DNA from: Combretum micranthum | Lineage: Eukaryota; Streptophyta; Magnoliopsida; Myrtales; Combretaceae | DNA length: 64,000 bases | NCBI GenBank assembly: GCA_024138025.1 | Contig: JAMXBD010002488.1 | Location: 124,001-188,000 of the forward strand | Direction: 5' to 3' | Part shown: positions 20,771-33,356 of the stretch, in pieces | Position numbering within the stretch: the stretch's first letter is position 1 | How the letters are laid out: every line of letters starts with the position of its first letter | Made by a program: the position numbers and the translations under genes | Notes under the pieces: generated by a model | What the model saw: the letters and a program-made list of their open reading frames with translations, nothing else | Database searches by the model: none | What the model was told of the DNA's origin: nothing

Positions 20771-23149
20771 TGATGTGGGATTTTTCAATCGCAATCGATC
20801 AAATCAAATTCAAAGCCTATTCTTACTTTGCGACTAATCCTAAGTAAGCATACCTATCGATCTTAGTACCAGTGTAAGCACAAGGGTTATTCCACTAGGA
20901 CCTATAACTACTAATACTCACTTTAATTCTACTATTCGGCTTATCTAAATCAAGTGATGGCAAGAATAACTAATATCTATGTAATTAATTAACCCCAGAA
21001 TAAAGATATTCACGCCTTCATATATAAATATCAATCACAAAACAATACCCTTAATCTTGATTCACCACTAACCCTACTCAACTTCTTATAAAACATTCAT
21101 TAATGGATTGTAATGTTCTTGAACCGTAGGAATCCTAGCTTCATCAATCTCTCTTTCAAGATGATTGAATTCTAATCCTATATGTCTAATGGAAATTTCT
21201 TAAATCATTAGATTCATACAAAATTGCATTAAAGATCATAATTCGTCGAAAAGATCAAATTTTTATACAAAAAGTTCATTCAATCTATTTCTAGAATTAC
21301 ATTTAAACTTCTTTATTCATACAAATCTATTCTATTAAATGAAATGTCTTTCTATCTAAAAGAAATCAAATATACAATTAATTATGGCCACAAATCAATC
21401 ACAAGAACAATAAAGAATATATGAATAGATTCATGAAACATAAACATTAGGGTTATGGTTTCTCAAGATCTAGGGTATAAAGATCTATTTTTTCATATGA
21501 AGATGATTACAATGATAAAACATGGAAAAATTCAAGGAAAACATAGTTAAAAGCTCTAAAGATATAGTCTTATGATCTCCAATAAGCTCTGGTGTTTTTC
21601 CTCTTCAAAGCACCTATTTTTCTCTCTAGGGTTTCTAAAAAGAATAAGGAATATAATGAAGACAAGTTAGGGCGCTATTCACAAGAAAGGAAAAATTGTC
21701 TTCTGCACAACCATCCTACACAACCTATGTTCGAGGTCATGTACGATGAAACTAGTGAAATCTCTCGATTGGAGGAAAGAAAGCTACCTTATACGCTGAT
21801 GGCTTTGAAATTTACATCAACGGCTTCAGGAGTTAGACCTTCGGCCTTCATGCTAGCTTTCACTGAAAATGCTTCTGTCTATTTTTTATCCTCTACATGA
21901 GCATCCTGCATGGCTTGTGTATCTCCTTGTGTCATTTAAAAATGCTCGCTGGTCACTTTTTGTCTCCTACATCAGTGTTCTATACAGTTTGTGTAGAAAG
22001 GTAATGTATGTTGTAAATCTTTCCTTTCCCTATTTCTTCATCAAAATCTCCATTAAATCATCTAACTACCTTCATAATGCACTTCATCTTCCTTCATTCC
22101 TGAAATTGATATTTTAACCCTGAAATGATCTAAATTTAATTTCTATTTAACTTCCATGTATATATTTTATTTGTCTTAATTGTTGAACTATACGAGCATG
22201 TTGATTTATGAGAGTCATGCTTAGTAATATTAATAATTGAGTAGATGAGTTGGTAATAGTTTAAATGTGTCTAAGTTAGTATATCTTGAATATTATAAAT
22301 GTGTTACTTTGCATGTGTAATGAAATTAATGTCATTGTTATATATATATATATATATATATTAATGAGTGTATAGTATAATTAATATTTGTGTCTTTTAT
22401 GCATTAATATGTTTATGTTATGTTTAAATTTATAAAATCAACTTTTGAATTTTTTAAGAGATAGTTGACAGAAATTTTACTCAAATTAAGCCTAATTTTC
22501 ATGCCTAAATTGCACCCAAATGAGCTCCAAATTAACCTAAATTCAACCCAAAGTCTATTATGCCTTAAAAGTCAAACTAAAGATAATAATAAGTCCAAAA
22601 TTTGCTTAATTAAGCCCTCTTTTGGCAGCCCTCTCATTCCATACGAATTATCATCTTCTTCCTTTCCTTTTCTCTTTTCCTTTACTCCAAGTTACGAGCC
22701 CTAACCTAAAGAATAACACCAAGATTATTTAATAAAAAATCTCTCCAAGTTAAGGTTTACTCATGTAAGTTAATACAAGTATAACTTTTGTTTGATTTCC
22801 TTTCTTATAGTATCTGTGTGAAATATTTGATAGAATGAGTTTAATTTTTTTTTTTAGTTGTTTGGTTTATGCATTGATATGGGTTGGATTGTGTTTTGTT
22901 ATTGTGTGAATTTGTTTATGTGTTGTAGTAGTTATATGAAGTGTTGGGAAGGAATCATGTTGAATTGAGTAGTTGAAGTTGAGGATGAGTGGAATGGGAT
23001 TTGAAGTGATTTAATGTTCTAAGTTGCTAGGATTGATTATGTAGATAGGAGATAGTATATGAAGTTAAAAATAAACTTGAAGAAGGATAAAAGTGTTATA
23101 GGTTAGAAATTTGCAAAGTGCAAAACAGGGAAATAAGCTCTTTTCGAAT

Positions 23150-23450
23150 AGGTCTATTTTGAACGTATGTCGGCATCTGGCACTTCAACCGCCGCGTAGA
23201 GACGGTGTTGGAAGTGAACAGAATCGATTTTTTTAAAGATGCTTTGAACGTCACCGACTTTTGCAAGAAAACTTTGCTAGCGTTTATTTTTCAAAAGGTA
23301 CGCTGGCCATTAGGGCTTCAACACCGCGGGTGTATGGGCAGTGTTGGATTGAAACAGAATCAAAATATTTAACGCCGGATAAAACACGCCGGCGTATATT
23401 TCCACCTGCGGCGTTAATTCAAATTTTGCGTAGGAGGGTCGCGTATCCCT
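23150..23450 (+). other. CpG-rich block inside solo LTR
   Basis: In an otherwise AT-rich LTR this stretch is full of CGCCGG, GCGG and ACGCCG words with short inverted repeats. Similar islands lie at the same relative place in three other LTRs. Confidence 0.6.
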
Positions 23451-24138
23451 GAGTTTTTCAAATTCAAACTTCTTCAATCTTCAAACTTTACTTCATATAT
23501 GATCTCCTAATGAATATATAAGCTAGATAAACATATTTTATGCATGATTTAGATATTAAAACTATATGCAAAGCTTATTGAATTTCCTTGTATAATTAAT
23601 CTAGGATTGTGATATATATATATATAGAGTGAATTCTAATTCAATTATTGATTGTTTTGATATTCTTATTTCAGGTAAAGGTTCTTCGTTAGTTCCTCTC
23701 CGATAAATAGTGATATATTATCGGTTCAGTACGCAATAGCTTGTTTGTTGTTTGCTAGGACTAGGCATCCCTAATTTGATTTAACTCAATTCGGCTTAAT
23801 GCTTTGATTGAATTGGATGTCTATTACGCTGTTTAATCTGGTCCGAGGAGCAGCAAACCTGTCATGATGCAATGACATGTTAGTTAGGTGTTAACCTATG
23901 TCATGATGCAATGGTACGCTGTGATGCAATAGCGATTCATTTTGGTTAAGTGGGTAGCCAATAGAGAGAATAGTATTCGAGTGATGTTTACTTAAACTTA
24001 GGGGGAAATACCATGGTTTAGTTCAAAGATTATGGGAACTTGTGAACTAGGCTCATGTTATGGACTGAGTTTAAGTAGAGTCGGCCAATGACTTTCGAAC
24101 CCAAATGAAGCTCTTTTCTTTATGGAATAGATATAGGA

Positions 24139-24165
24139 GATATAAGTATTCGGACTACTTATATC
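24139..24165 (+). promoter_or_regulatory. Ten-bp hairpin in solo LTR
   Basis: GATATAAGTA (24139-24148) pairs perfectly with TACTTATATC (24156-24165) around TTCGGAC. It sits where the paired hairpins of the TGTAAACC family lie. A second short one (CCTGAG/CTCAGG) follows. Confidence 0.6.
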
Positions 24166-24927
24166 AACCCCCTGAGCAGCTGCTGTTACTCAGGATCCCT
24201 AAATTCCCAGAGCGTGATCCCGGGGTTTGAATACCCTCCTGTTGTTTTGTAAAAGAAAACTTAATAAGATAATCACTTGTCCATTGATGCATTCCATTTG
24301 ATTTAAGTTTGGCTTGATAACTTGTTCTTGTATTTTGTTATTGTATACTGGGCTTTTGGCTCACTTTTGCTGCTTTGCAGGTAATGGAGACGAGTTATAT
24401 GATGATTTGGGTTACGGGTCAAACTTTGAGAAATTCATGGATGAGTGGGAAGAATAGGACTTGAACACCTTGGATTTTAGGAGAAGCTTTTGTTAAAACA
24501 AAAGTCTTTGTATAGAAGGCTTGATAGAATAGCCTAAGATGTAAAGACTTAAGATCTCTTAGGGTTACTTTTTGTATTAAGAAAACTTGTAATTTTTGTA
24601 GTGTCTTGTATTGACACTAAACTTTTTACATATGATGTATATATTTGTATAGATTGCTTTTATTAGCAATCTTGTTATGTTAAAGTTGTTTCTAAAGTTT
24701 TAGTAGATTTGATCAAACAATTCTCATAAACTGTTAGTTTTAGGACAACCTTACATATAATGTGAAAATGTTATATGTGGTTGAGGACTCGGTACTCTAA
24801 ATCTCGGGATTTAGTGGGTCGGGTCTTTACAAACCCAATAAGTATCCTTTTATTTAGTAATTCACATAAAATATATGTATGTCATATTGAAACAATGTGA
24901 ATAATAAGGGCCTTTTGACACTTATCA

Positions 24928-25421
24928 AGTTCGATTATCATCAGCTCATAATTAAACAACAGGATATTCCTAAGAGTGCTTTCCATACCAGATATAGGCA
25001 TTTTGAGTTCTTAGTCATGCCATTTGGTTTGACAAATGCCCCTGCTGCCTTCATGGATTTGATGAATCGGGTATTCAAAGATTATCTTGATCAATTTGTA
25101 ATTGTATTCATAGACAACATATTGGTGTATTCGAGAAGTATGGAACAACATGAAAAACACTTAAGACTTGTTCTTCAAAGGTTGAGAATTGTATGCAAAG
25201 TTTAGTAAATGCAAATTTGGTTGGAAGACGTATCATTTATGGGTCATATTATTACAAAGAATGCAATATCAATTGATCTAGAGAAAATTGGAGCTGTAAT
25301 GGATTGGCAAAAACCTATGAGTATCCTAGAGGTACATAGTTTTTTAGGATTAGCCAATTATTACAGAAGATTTGTCCAAGGATTCTCAAGGATTACATCT
25401 CTAATGACAAGGATAACTTAG
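24928..25421 (+). pseudogene. RT of element C, catalytic and thumb part
   Basis: The frame resumes with [33 protein letters not shown] and the catalytic box [12 protein letters not shown], in which the second catalytic Asp is Asn. A frameshift near 25205 leads to FMGHIITKNAISIDLEKIGAV and FLGLANYYRRFVQGFSRI. The Asp-to-Asn change should abolish polymerase activity regardless of the frameshifts. Confidence 0.82.
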
Positions 25422-25990
25422 AAGCATATGAGATTTGTGTGGGATGATAATGTAAAAGAAGTTTTCAGGAATTGAAGGAACAATTGGTATTAGTGCCTAT
25501 AGTAGCATCACAGTCAGCAGAAAAGAATTTGTAATTTATAATAATGCTTCAATCTAAGGATTAGGATGTGTTTCAATGCAAGATGGTAGAGTGATTGCCT
25601 ATGCATTAAGATAGTTAAAACCCCATGAAAAGAATTATCCAATTCATGATTTAGAACTTACAGTAGTAGTATTAGCTTTAAAGTTATGGAGATATTTTCT
25701 TTTCAAGAAAAATGAAAGATATATACCGATCATAAAAGCTTAAAGTACATTTTTGCATAGAAAGAATTGAATATGCGATACTGAAGATGGCTTGAGTTGA
25801 TTAAAGATTACAATGTAGAAATTTTATAACATTCGGGTAAGGCGAATGTAGTTGTAGATGCTTTAAGCAGAAAGACAAAAGTTAATATGGCAATTATGAT
25901 TACCAAACAAAGAGAAATTTTAGAAGAACTCCAACGACTAGATATTGAAGTGACTTCAAAAAGAGTGGATGTCATGCTTACAAGTTTGAG
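25422..25990 (+). pseudogene. RNase H of element C, many stops
   Basis: Readable segments include [49 protein letters not shown] and VDALSRKTKV, separated by at least four stops or frameshifts. The region links RT to integrase in the expected order. Confidence 0.78.
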
Positions 25991-26809
25991 TCTACAACCT
26001 TCTATTCTTGAGTAGATTAAACAAGGTCAGAAAGAAGACTTGAAGGGGGAAAAGTTAGTGAGTCTATAAGAAATGGAAAAAGAAAAGAGTTGAGAATTGA
26101 TGAGCATGGTCACATTAGATATGGTAATCATTTATGGGTACCTATGATTAATGACTTAAGAAAAGAGGTGATGAAAGAAGCCCATATGCCAACGTATTCT
26201 ATACATCCAGGTATTACTAAGATGCATAAAGATTTCAAGAAGCATTATTAAGGGGAATGCACGAAGCAAGATATTGCGATTTTGTGTCTAAATGTCTAAT
26301 TTGCCAACAAACAAAGATAGAACAACAGAGACTTAGTGGTGAGTTACAATCGTTGTCAATTTTAAAATGGAAATGGGAAGATATAACAATAGACTTTGTG
26401 ACTACCCTACCAAAGACTTTGGCTAAAAATGTGGTGTGCGTAGTTGTGGATAGAATTGACCAAGTTAGCATACTTTATTCCATTAAGAGTAGATTATTCA
26501 CTAGAAAAGATGGCAAAGATCTACATTCAAGAAATTGCAAGACTTCATAGAATAGTGATGCCCATTAGATCAAATAGAGATACAAGATTTGTGAGTCATT
26601 TTTGGAAAAGTTTGCATGAAGCACCTGGTACTAAAATTTATTTCAACACCACTTTTTATCCTAAAGCTGATAGGCAATCATAAAGAACCATTCAAATTCT
26701 AGAGAATAAGTTAAGAGCTTGTGCTTTAGATTTTGGTAAGCGATAAGGATGATCATTTACCATTGGTCGAGTTTGCATATAATAATAGCTATCGAAGAAC
26801 GATACAAAT
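25991..26809 (+). pseudogene. Integrase of element C, first part
   Basis: Recognisable are MHKDFKKHY, then CDFVSKCLICQQTKIEQQR (the CC half of the zinc domain), WEDITIDFVTTLP (first catalytic Asp), SNRDTRFVSHFWKSLHEA (second Asp) and FYPKADRQS. The third catalytic residue, Glu of QSERT, is replaced by TAA. The solo LTR interrupts the frame inside YNNSYRRTIQ, and the coding sequence resumes at 33357. Confidence 0.82.
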
Positions 26810-28545
26810 TGTAAACCCCGGTTTTCTTAGTAACCGAGTAAACTCCGTTTGTTTTATTTTATCTTCTTTTATAATACAAACAAACCCTAATTTCCCTTAA
26901 TATAAATAATCTTTTATTTTCTCTCTCCTTCACTTTTAGTTCATTTGTTCAAAAATCACAAAAATCCTCTCTTCCTTCTCCTCTTTGCTGTGACACCCTA
27001 GCCTCCACACACACACACACACACACAAGCTCCATTTTCTTCTCCATTTTTCATCTATTTTAAGCTTTAGGTGATGATTCTCAAGCCTTGCTACCATTTA
27101 ACCTTATAATGGCAAGATTATTCATGAGTGTTTTCACTCAAAGTCCCCATGAGCACTTGCTAGGGACAAAGAAAATGCTACTATATGAGTATCAAGCCAT
27201 CACAAGAGTAGACCTTGTGTTTAATCAAGTTTTGTTGAGGATATTTCATGTTCATGCATGTAGGAGTGGAGTAAAGTAGAGATCTAGCATAAAAATTTCA
27301 TGTTCATGCTTTAAAACTTCATTTCATACATCATAAGTAGTAGATCTAGCTTTTAGATGCTTATACCATGCTTGACATTTATGATCTTGTGGATGATTTA
27401 TGTTTTCATACATTCATACTCATGAAGGCTTTGTTTTAGGTATATAGATGTGGTAGTTGGTAGATCCTTAAGTAAATAAAGCAAGGAACTTGAAAAGGAA
27501 AAGTTTTTGTTTGAAATACTCAAAGTCAAATTCGTATGATTTCAAGACCCTATTTTAAAAACCCTTTTATCAATTTTAAAACTCATGTTTCATGTGAAAA
27601 ATGAAGGGTATAAGTAATAGATATCATTAAGTAGTGATTTTTATGAGTTGAAATGAGTTTTAATGAGATTAATGTATAAAACAAGAAGTGGAATCTAGAT
27701 GGAAAATTTTGAGTTAGTACTCAACATATGAAATTCGTAATTTTGAATATAGGTCATAAGAACACCTATCATCCAAGCTCAAAATAGAAGTTTTATGTAT
27801 TAAATGGATTCCTTAAGTAATAGGTATCTTAAAGTCTTAAGTTTTAATGCATTAAACAAGTTTTTCCCAAAGAAATCATTCAAAAATTTAATTTCAAGAA
27901 ATTCGGATTTTTGGATAAATCCTACTTGAAAACATATTTGCAAAGTGTAAAATGCAAATTTTTATGTAGAAATGAAGGCTTGGGTAATAGGTATAATGAA
28001 GACTCAATTTAGATAAGGATAAATTGATTTTCTTAAGGAAATAACTTCAAAACAAATGAGTTAGTGAAAGTTAGGAAACTAGTTTTCATGGAAGTGTAAA
28101 GTTATGGAGTTTCACAAATAAGAAGTTTCTTAATTTTCCTTTTTGTAAATAATGTCAAAAGCATGCATGCATCAAGTTCATATCATGTCATTCATGATAG
28201 GAAATCATCAATATTGCATGTGTAGTTGAACTATATGCTAGAAGCATCACAAACATTCACAAAACTATTTTTCGGAATTGAAGTTTCGACCGAACCGAAC
28301 TAATCCCTATGTTTCTTGACTGAAATATTTTCGAAACTTGAAAATAATATTAGGAATAGATATATCTTTCTAAGTAGATAGAAATCAATATATTATATGC
28401 TCAATTCCGAGTTGAAATGAGTTAGATATGATCGTTTAAAGTTAGGACTTTATCTTATGCGGAAATTGACGAACTTAATAGTTAGAATTGTTAAGTTATT
28501 AGAACCTTATAAGAAATACTTAGTTTGGGTATTCCTTGTACTTAG

Positions 28546-28613
28546 GTGAATTGGAGGACGGATTTCCACTCCCCGGGGATTACTACGACTAGTGGATTTC
28601 TCTCCATGGCTGA
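28546..28613 (+). other. Candidate LTR mini-exon encoding GELEDGFPLPGDYYD-stop
   Basis: It follows TTCCTTGTACTTAG and precedes GTGAGT at 28614. The TAG is at 28590-28592. It differs from the copy at 5027 at several silent positions and two residues, keeping length and ending. Confidence 0.5.
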
Positions 28614-29112
28614 GTGAGTTCATTTCTTAAATAGTTGTACTCATGTATGTGCTTGTAATTGTAGTGGCATTAGAATTAGGAAAAGATAAAACTATGATGA
28701 TTGTGAAATAAGCTTGGTTGAATGAATGATAAGTATATCGAGACGAGACTTGGTGATAAATCATTGTATGAGCTAGTATAGTCTTGGATTATTTGAAATT
28801 CTCTATGATCGCACTTAATCTGCCTAATTAATATGCCATGATTATATGAATAAACTGTACATACATATCACGTAGTGAGTCACATTGCATAAGTTATTAT
28901 ACCTTTATGGGAGGAAGGTATAGTAATTCGGGCAACAAGGGGCCGATAAACTCGGTTGTCGGCAGATGGGCTGGAATTGAAAAGTGCATGGGTGGGCACC
29001 TGTATAAACCATAGTAAAAATTTAAACGTGGTGGGTAGGCACCTGTATCAATCATAATAAGAAGTGAGAAGTATTTAAATGATGGTCGTATGGGCCTAAA
29101 ACACCTAACCCC

Positions 29113-29163
29113 GAATGGAGGGCGTAAATCCATTCAACATAAGATTTCCGGATGGTCTTATGT
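29113..29163 (+). promoter_or_regulatory. Paired conserved hairpins (solo LTR 26810-33356)
   Basis: GAATGGA (29113-29119) pairs perfectly with TCCATTC (29129-29135). ACATAAGA (29137-29144) pairs perfectly with TCTTATGT (29156-29163). Confidence 0.65.
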
Positions 29164-29971
29164 ATTGTATGCTCATATGCTTGTGCATTCGTATGGTTGC
29201 TAATGACTTGTCTATTATATACTATTGTTGAGTATTGAATATTTGGAATTGAATCTCATTAAGCTCGTAGCTTACACCCCAATAGTTTTGTTGTGGTATT
29301 CCTATTTTTGGTTGTTCCGAGAGAACACATTTCACAAGGTTATCTTTTCGATGAAGGAGCTTTTGAAGAAGTCGAGACCTAGCTAGAGGCGTGGACTTCT
29401 AGAAAAATCTCCTTAACATAAACCCTAATGATTGTAATATGGTTTAGACCAGATAGACTTCCATTACTATTTTGGTGAGGGTGTGCCCCCTTGGCTTTTG
29501 TAAATGTCACGCCCCGAGGGTACCCTAGTAGAAGTAAACAAGTCTCACTTGAATACTGTCACTGGATTACCTTCAAAGAATGACAGGTTTTTAAAACAAC
29601 AGGATCTTTTAGTTGCTTGATAAGAAATGATAAATACATGAAAGAAATAAATTAGTGAATAAACATTACAAAACTATTACAAACTAAGTAGTCCTTCTGA
29701 AGTTCACAACTGACACATTAGCATTAACTAATCTGTCTTAAGAAAACATAACCACTATTCTCAAGTGCAGTCATAAACTTCCAGCTCCTAAGCTCTTACC
29801 GGAGCCATATTCCTGGAAGTGACTAACCATGGTCGTAAGGTAAACCTGAAAAGACTATTAGAGTATGAGTGAAACCACAGCGCAGTGAATAACCAGACAT
29901 ATTATACATCACACAAGTCATTAGCAAATCATATACAATGCAAGCACTCAACCATATGCACAGATACAAGC

Positions 29972-30019
29972 TTGGATGATCTAGAATCCAAACAGGAAAA
30001 AGATTTACGCCCTCTTTTT
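29972..30019 (-). promoter_or_regulatory. Paired conserved hairpins (nested solo LTR)
   Basis: AAAAAGA (29997-30003) pairs with TCTTTTT (30013-30019) around TTTACGCCC: all seven pairs, with the loop conserved and the stem changed relative to GAATGGA/TCCATTC. TTGGAT (29972-29977) pairs with ATCCAA (29986-29991). Confidence 0.65.
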
Positions 30020-30607
30020 AAGGGTTGAAGAACCATTACTCCATGACCCACCTGCCCAGGAGAGACTAAGTTTATAGGAGAACCAACGATTTCTCGTTTT
30101 AGGGTTATCACTTTGAATATAATCAATTAAACTGACTATCTCCTACATCCACCTTAGAAACTCCTTAAGTATTAATCATTTTAAAGCGATACTACGAGCG
30201 GCGTTCTTCGGTGCCACTTAGTTCCCGTAGAACCGACGGAACAAAGAAAGCCTTGGAAGAACTAACACATTAGAACAACCAAGCACTAACAGAGAATCGA
30301 AATATTAATACGTAGCAGGCTGTCATCCCAATTTATATGCAATAATGCAGTTCATGCAACGCATGATCCAATTATTTCATTAAGTCAATAATTCTTATTC
30401 AATTTCATAGTGATCATACATTACACACAATCATCATCATACTACTTCACAACATCAAATCATTGCATTATCACTTTTGTAAGGATATTTTAACAATCAT
30501 ACCATCAGATCATACATACTTTCAATAAAACAATCGTTTGATTATCTTTGCATTACATATTCAACTACTTACAAGCACAAACAGTACAACATGACTGAAT
30601 TACTCAC

Positions 30608-30668
30608 CTGCTCATACTGACTTAATCGTAATAATCAGCTAGAAGATCTTCTAGTGTATCAAAGTCAC
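30608..30668 (-). other. Candidate LTR mini-exon encoding GDFDTLEDLLADYYD-stop
   Basis: On the minus strand an AATAG acceptor precedes 30668 and a consensus CAG-GTGAGT donor follows 30608. TAA is at 30622-30624. It has fifteen codons, as in the other families. Confidence 0.55.
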
Positions 30669-31194
30669 CTATTAAAATGAATAAAATATTCATCAATATA
30701 TTATAGATTATATAACTAAATTCCTATATGTGACTAGTGTCCTAAACTCGATATTTATCAAGTTTTGGTAGTGACTAATACTGATTTTATGTTATTTTCT
30801 ACTGAACCTAATATATAAAATCATAATTATTTATTATTACTTAGTATCGTCATGTTTCTCCTAACTTATCTTGTATAATTATTTTGTTATTTTTAGAAGT
30901 CTCATTACTCAAAAATTTAGCTTATTTCTATTTCCATTCCTATCTATTTTATCTATTTAGAATAAATATTTGACTACTTATAACTTTTATTAATACTAAA
31001 TATTTTCTCTTATTCTTAAGGATTTAAAGATTATCAACTAATAATCACAATACTCTAAATATTAGTATTTGCTTATATATCTAATAAATTCTATATTTAT
31101 ATATATAATATACTCAGTAGGCTTATGATATACATATATAAATATATATATATATAAATTCTGTTTATTTCAAAACTTGCTTTTGTTGAAGAAA

Positions 31195-31500
31195 AATGGA
31201 TGTACGCCGGTTCAAAGTCGCCGGCTTTAAAACCCAGGTGCCGATGTTGACTTGGTTTTGTAAAATATTTCAAATTGGTTGCACCGGCTTTGAAAGCTGT
31301 CGGCTTTCAACGTACGTTGGCACTATGCCATCGGCACTATGTCGTCGGCGTATATTCTTAGAAAGCTGGCTTATACTCATCTTTATATGAAAATAAATTT
31401 TATGTAGCTTCTGTTCAGTGTAAGCCGTCCCTACATTGCCAGCCTATCCATGTAAGCCGCCGGCGTTGAGCGACTACACTGCCAGCTTTTAGATAGTGTT
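31195..31500 (-). other. CpG-rich block inside nested solo LTR
   Basis: Repeated CGCCGG and GTCGGC words with short inverted repeats stand out from AT-rich flanks. The block lies upstream of the mini-exon in LTR sense, as in three other LTRs. Confidence 0.6.
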
Positions 31501-33356
31501 AGCACTATTCATCATCTTCCTCGATGATCCGATTCATATTTGTTAAATTTTCCACGTTAAAAACATTCTTAAACTAATCCTAAGTGTTTCTATATCTTAT
31601 ATATAGTCATACAACAACTCTTAACACTTCTATAAACATATATACTTAGATCTTGATTCTTACTAAAACATAGTTAGGGTTTCAGATTTTTATCTCGGTT
31701 GAGCCGATCCGATGTAATTCGAAATGTGTATTTGTGTTGATTATGTTCCTATGATTATCAGAAGTCAGTCCTAATGCTTAGAATTGAAAGGAAATCATTC
31801 GAACTTCATCAACTTACCTTTAAACTTGTATTCAAGGGTTTTTCGTATTGTTTTCTTTTGATCCGAGCTTAGATGATTTAATCTGTTCGTTCTCTGTTTT
31901 CAGTTCGTTTTGTTTGCTATTTAGGATTGGATTTGTTCTGGAGAGTTTGGGAAATAAAGAGGGTTGTTTGTTTCTTCTTTAAGAACATTAAACATATATA
32001 TATATATATATAGAAGAAAGATAGAAGAGGTTGCGGCTGCATTTCTCTCGAATTTCTTCCGAATTATGAATTGCTCTCATTTGGTTGTGTTTATTCTGTT
32101 GTTTTAATTGCAATTAATGATAGGTTGAGTTGGCATCATATGATTGGTCATTGAGGTTGATTTGGTTGACAATTTGGGTGAATTATTGGATGAATTTCGG
32201 CTCTCTCTTCTTCTCCGAAATTTCCACCGAAAACCACCGAATTCATATATATATATATATTAGTTAATTAATTTAATTTAGTTTTAGGATAATTTAGCAA
32301 GTTATACGGGTAAAAATTAGCTAATATTTGGAAGTTTTTGTACAAAAATATGTTTATAGGAGTATACAAAACACTGAGATTATCAAATAATATAATTTTA
32401 AGTTTTATATATACGTGATTAATTATTTGTATAATCTTATCTCCCGCGATTAAAGTTTCCTGAACTCATTAGGTCAATTTTTGTTTTAAGCTTCAATAGC
32501 TTAAGAAAACTCGAACTAGAACAATAGTGTGGTTCGATTATTTGTTTGAAATTCAGATCTTGAGTTATACGACAGTTTATGTTTTCGTTGTGTATTTATA
32601 ATCCTAACGGTTTATCTTTAGGTTATCGTTTTCTATCTATAAGCGTAGATAATTATTTACTCAAAATCGCTTTTAATACAAAAGCTAAACTATACATGTA
32701 TCTTTAGTTTCAATACTTAACATGAAATCTTATTAGTAACTATTGGTACTATCTAGGGATCTTGAATTTAGGGTTTAAATCTAAATACAAGCTCATTACT
32801 ACTCGTTGTTCTAATCTCGAATCATTGTTGAGTTCAAAAACAATCATTTAATCTCTTATTTGTATTTTTCTATTTAAATCTATTTGTATATCAAGTTTCG
32901 GGTTTAGATTTTAGATTTTCTTTTAATCATATCTTGAATTATTTATTCAAGATACGAAATCTCGTTTTTGGTATCAATTAGGGTTAAAGAAATTCTTTAT
33001 TCGATTTCCAAATCCTTTATCTAACCAAATTCTAGGCATTGATCTATTCTTAGACTTTGATTAGAATCTAAATCTATTAACTAGTTCATAAGATTTATTG
33101 TAAGGTCGTATACTAATGTGGAAAATTTCCGGGGTTTACAGTAAAGACTTGATTTATTTATCTCGTTGTGATTTCTATTCTTAATGCTAATGTATGCCTT
33201 CTTTAGACTCTTCGATTCAAAGTGTGATCCTAAAAGTTGTGCAAGTACACCTTACACCCAATTGTAAATTTATGGGATGACTAAAGTTGTCATACTTAAA
33301 TTTAAATATCGAGTGTGGTGGACTGTCGCGTTTTGGGCACCCTTTGGGGCGTAACA

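Larger units (their letters stand above)
22121..24831 (+). mobile_element. Solo LTR (TGAAAT family) with AACCC duplication
   Basis: The 2711-bp unit starts TGAAATGATC and ends GGGTCTTTACA, flanked by perfect AACCC (22116-22120, 24832-24836). The start resembles the 3' LTR of element C at 34025. Contents: (TA)n at about 22340-22362, a donor-like GTAAGTTAAT near 22765, a CpG-rich block 23150-23450, TTTCAG-GTAAAG at about 23674, a 10-bp hairpin 24139-24165 and TTTGCAG at 24375-24380. After that acceptor an acidic frame runs to a TAG near 24458. Confidence 0.88.
20771..24927 (-). mobile_element. Unclassified solo-LTR-like insertion, itself interrupted
   Basis: Its plus strand begins TGATGTGGG and ends CTTATCA, so TG and CA ends exist in both senses. 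Without the nested LTR it measures about 1.44 kb. The flanks AGTCT (20766-20770) and AGTTC (24928-24932) are an imperfect duplication inside the RT motif K-S-G-Y-H-Q. No coding domain was found. I infer a solo LTR of another family, read TGATAAGTGTC on the minus strand; a non-LTR origin is not excluded. Confidence 0.5.
29505..33140 (-). mobile_element. Nested solo LTR, opposite orientation, GTAAA duplication
   Basis: The plus strand starts TGTCACGCCCC and ends CCGGGGTTTACA, the reverse complement of the common LTR ends. It is flanked by perfect GTAAA (29500-29504, 33141-33145) and is 3636 bp long. It lies in the 3' part of the enclosing solo LTR, just after that LTR's GC hairpin. On the minus strand it has a strong donor-like AAAG-GTAAGTTGATG near 31818, a CpG-rich block 31195-31500, mini-exon 30608-30668, CAG-GTGAGTAAT, a hairpin pair 29972-30019 and TCTTTTCAG near 29845. 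(TA)n tracts lie at about 31145-31160, 31990-32010 and 32250-32262. Confidence 0.93.
26810..33356 (+). mobile_element. Solo LTR with CAAAT duplication, containing a second antiparallel solo LTR
   Basis: It begins TGTAAACCCCGG and ends GGGGCGTAACA, with perfect CAAAT at 26805-26809 and 33357-33361. Its own length without the nested LTR is about 2.9 kb. Inside: a TATAAATAA box at about 26900, a (CA)n tract at 27007-27027, a TTTAG-GTGATG donor-like site near 27070, a short ATG frame starting MARLFMSVFTQ near 27109, the conserved block 28350-28450, mini-exon 28546-28613 with donor GTGAGT at 28614, minisatellite near 28985-29065, and hairpins 29113-29163. The usual TTGTTGCAG acceptor has decayed to TTGTTGTGG near 29290. 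Confidence 0.92.
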
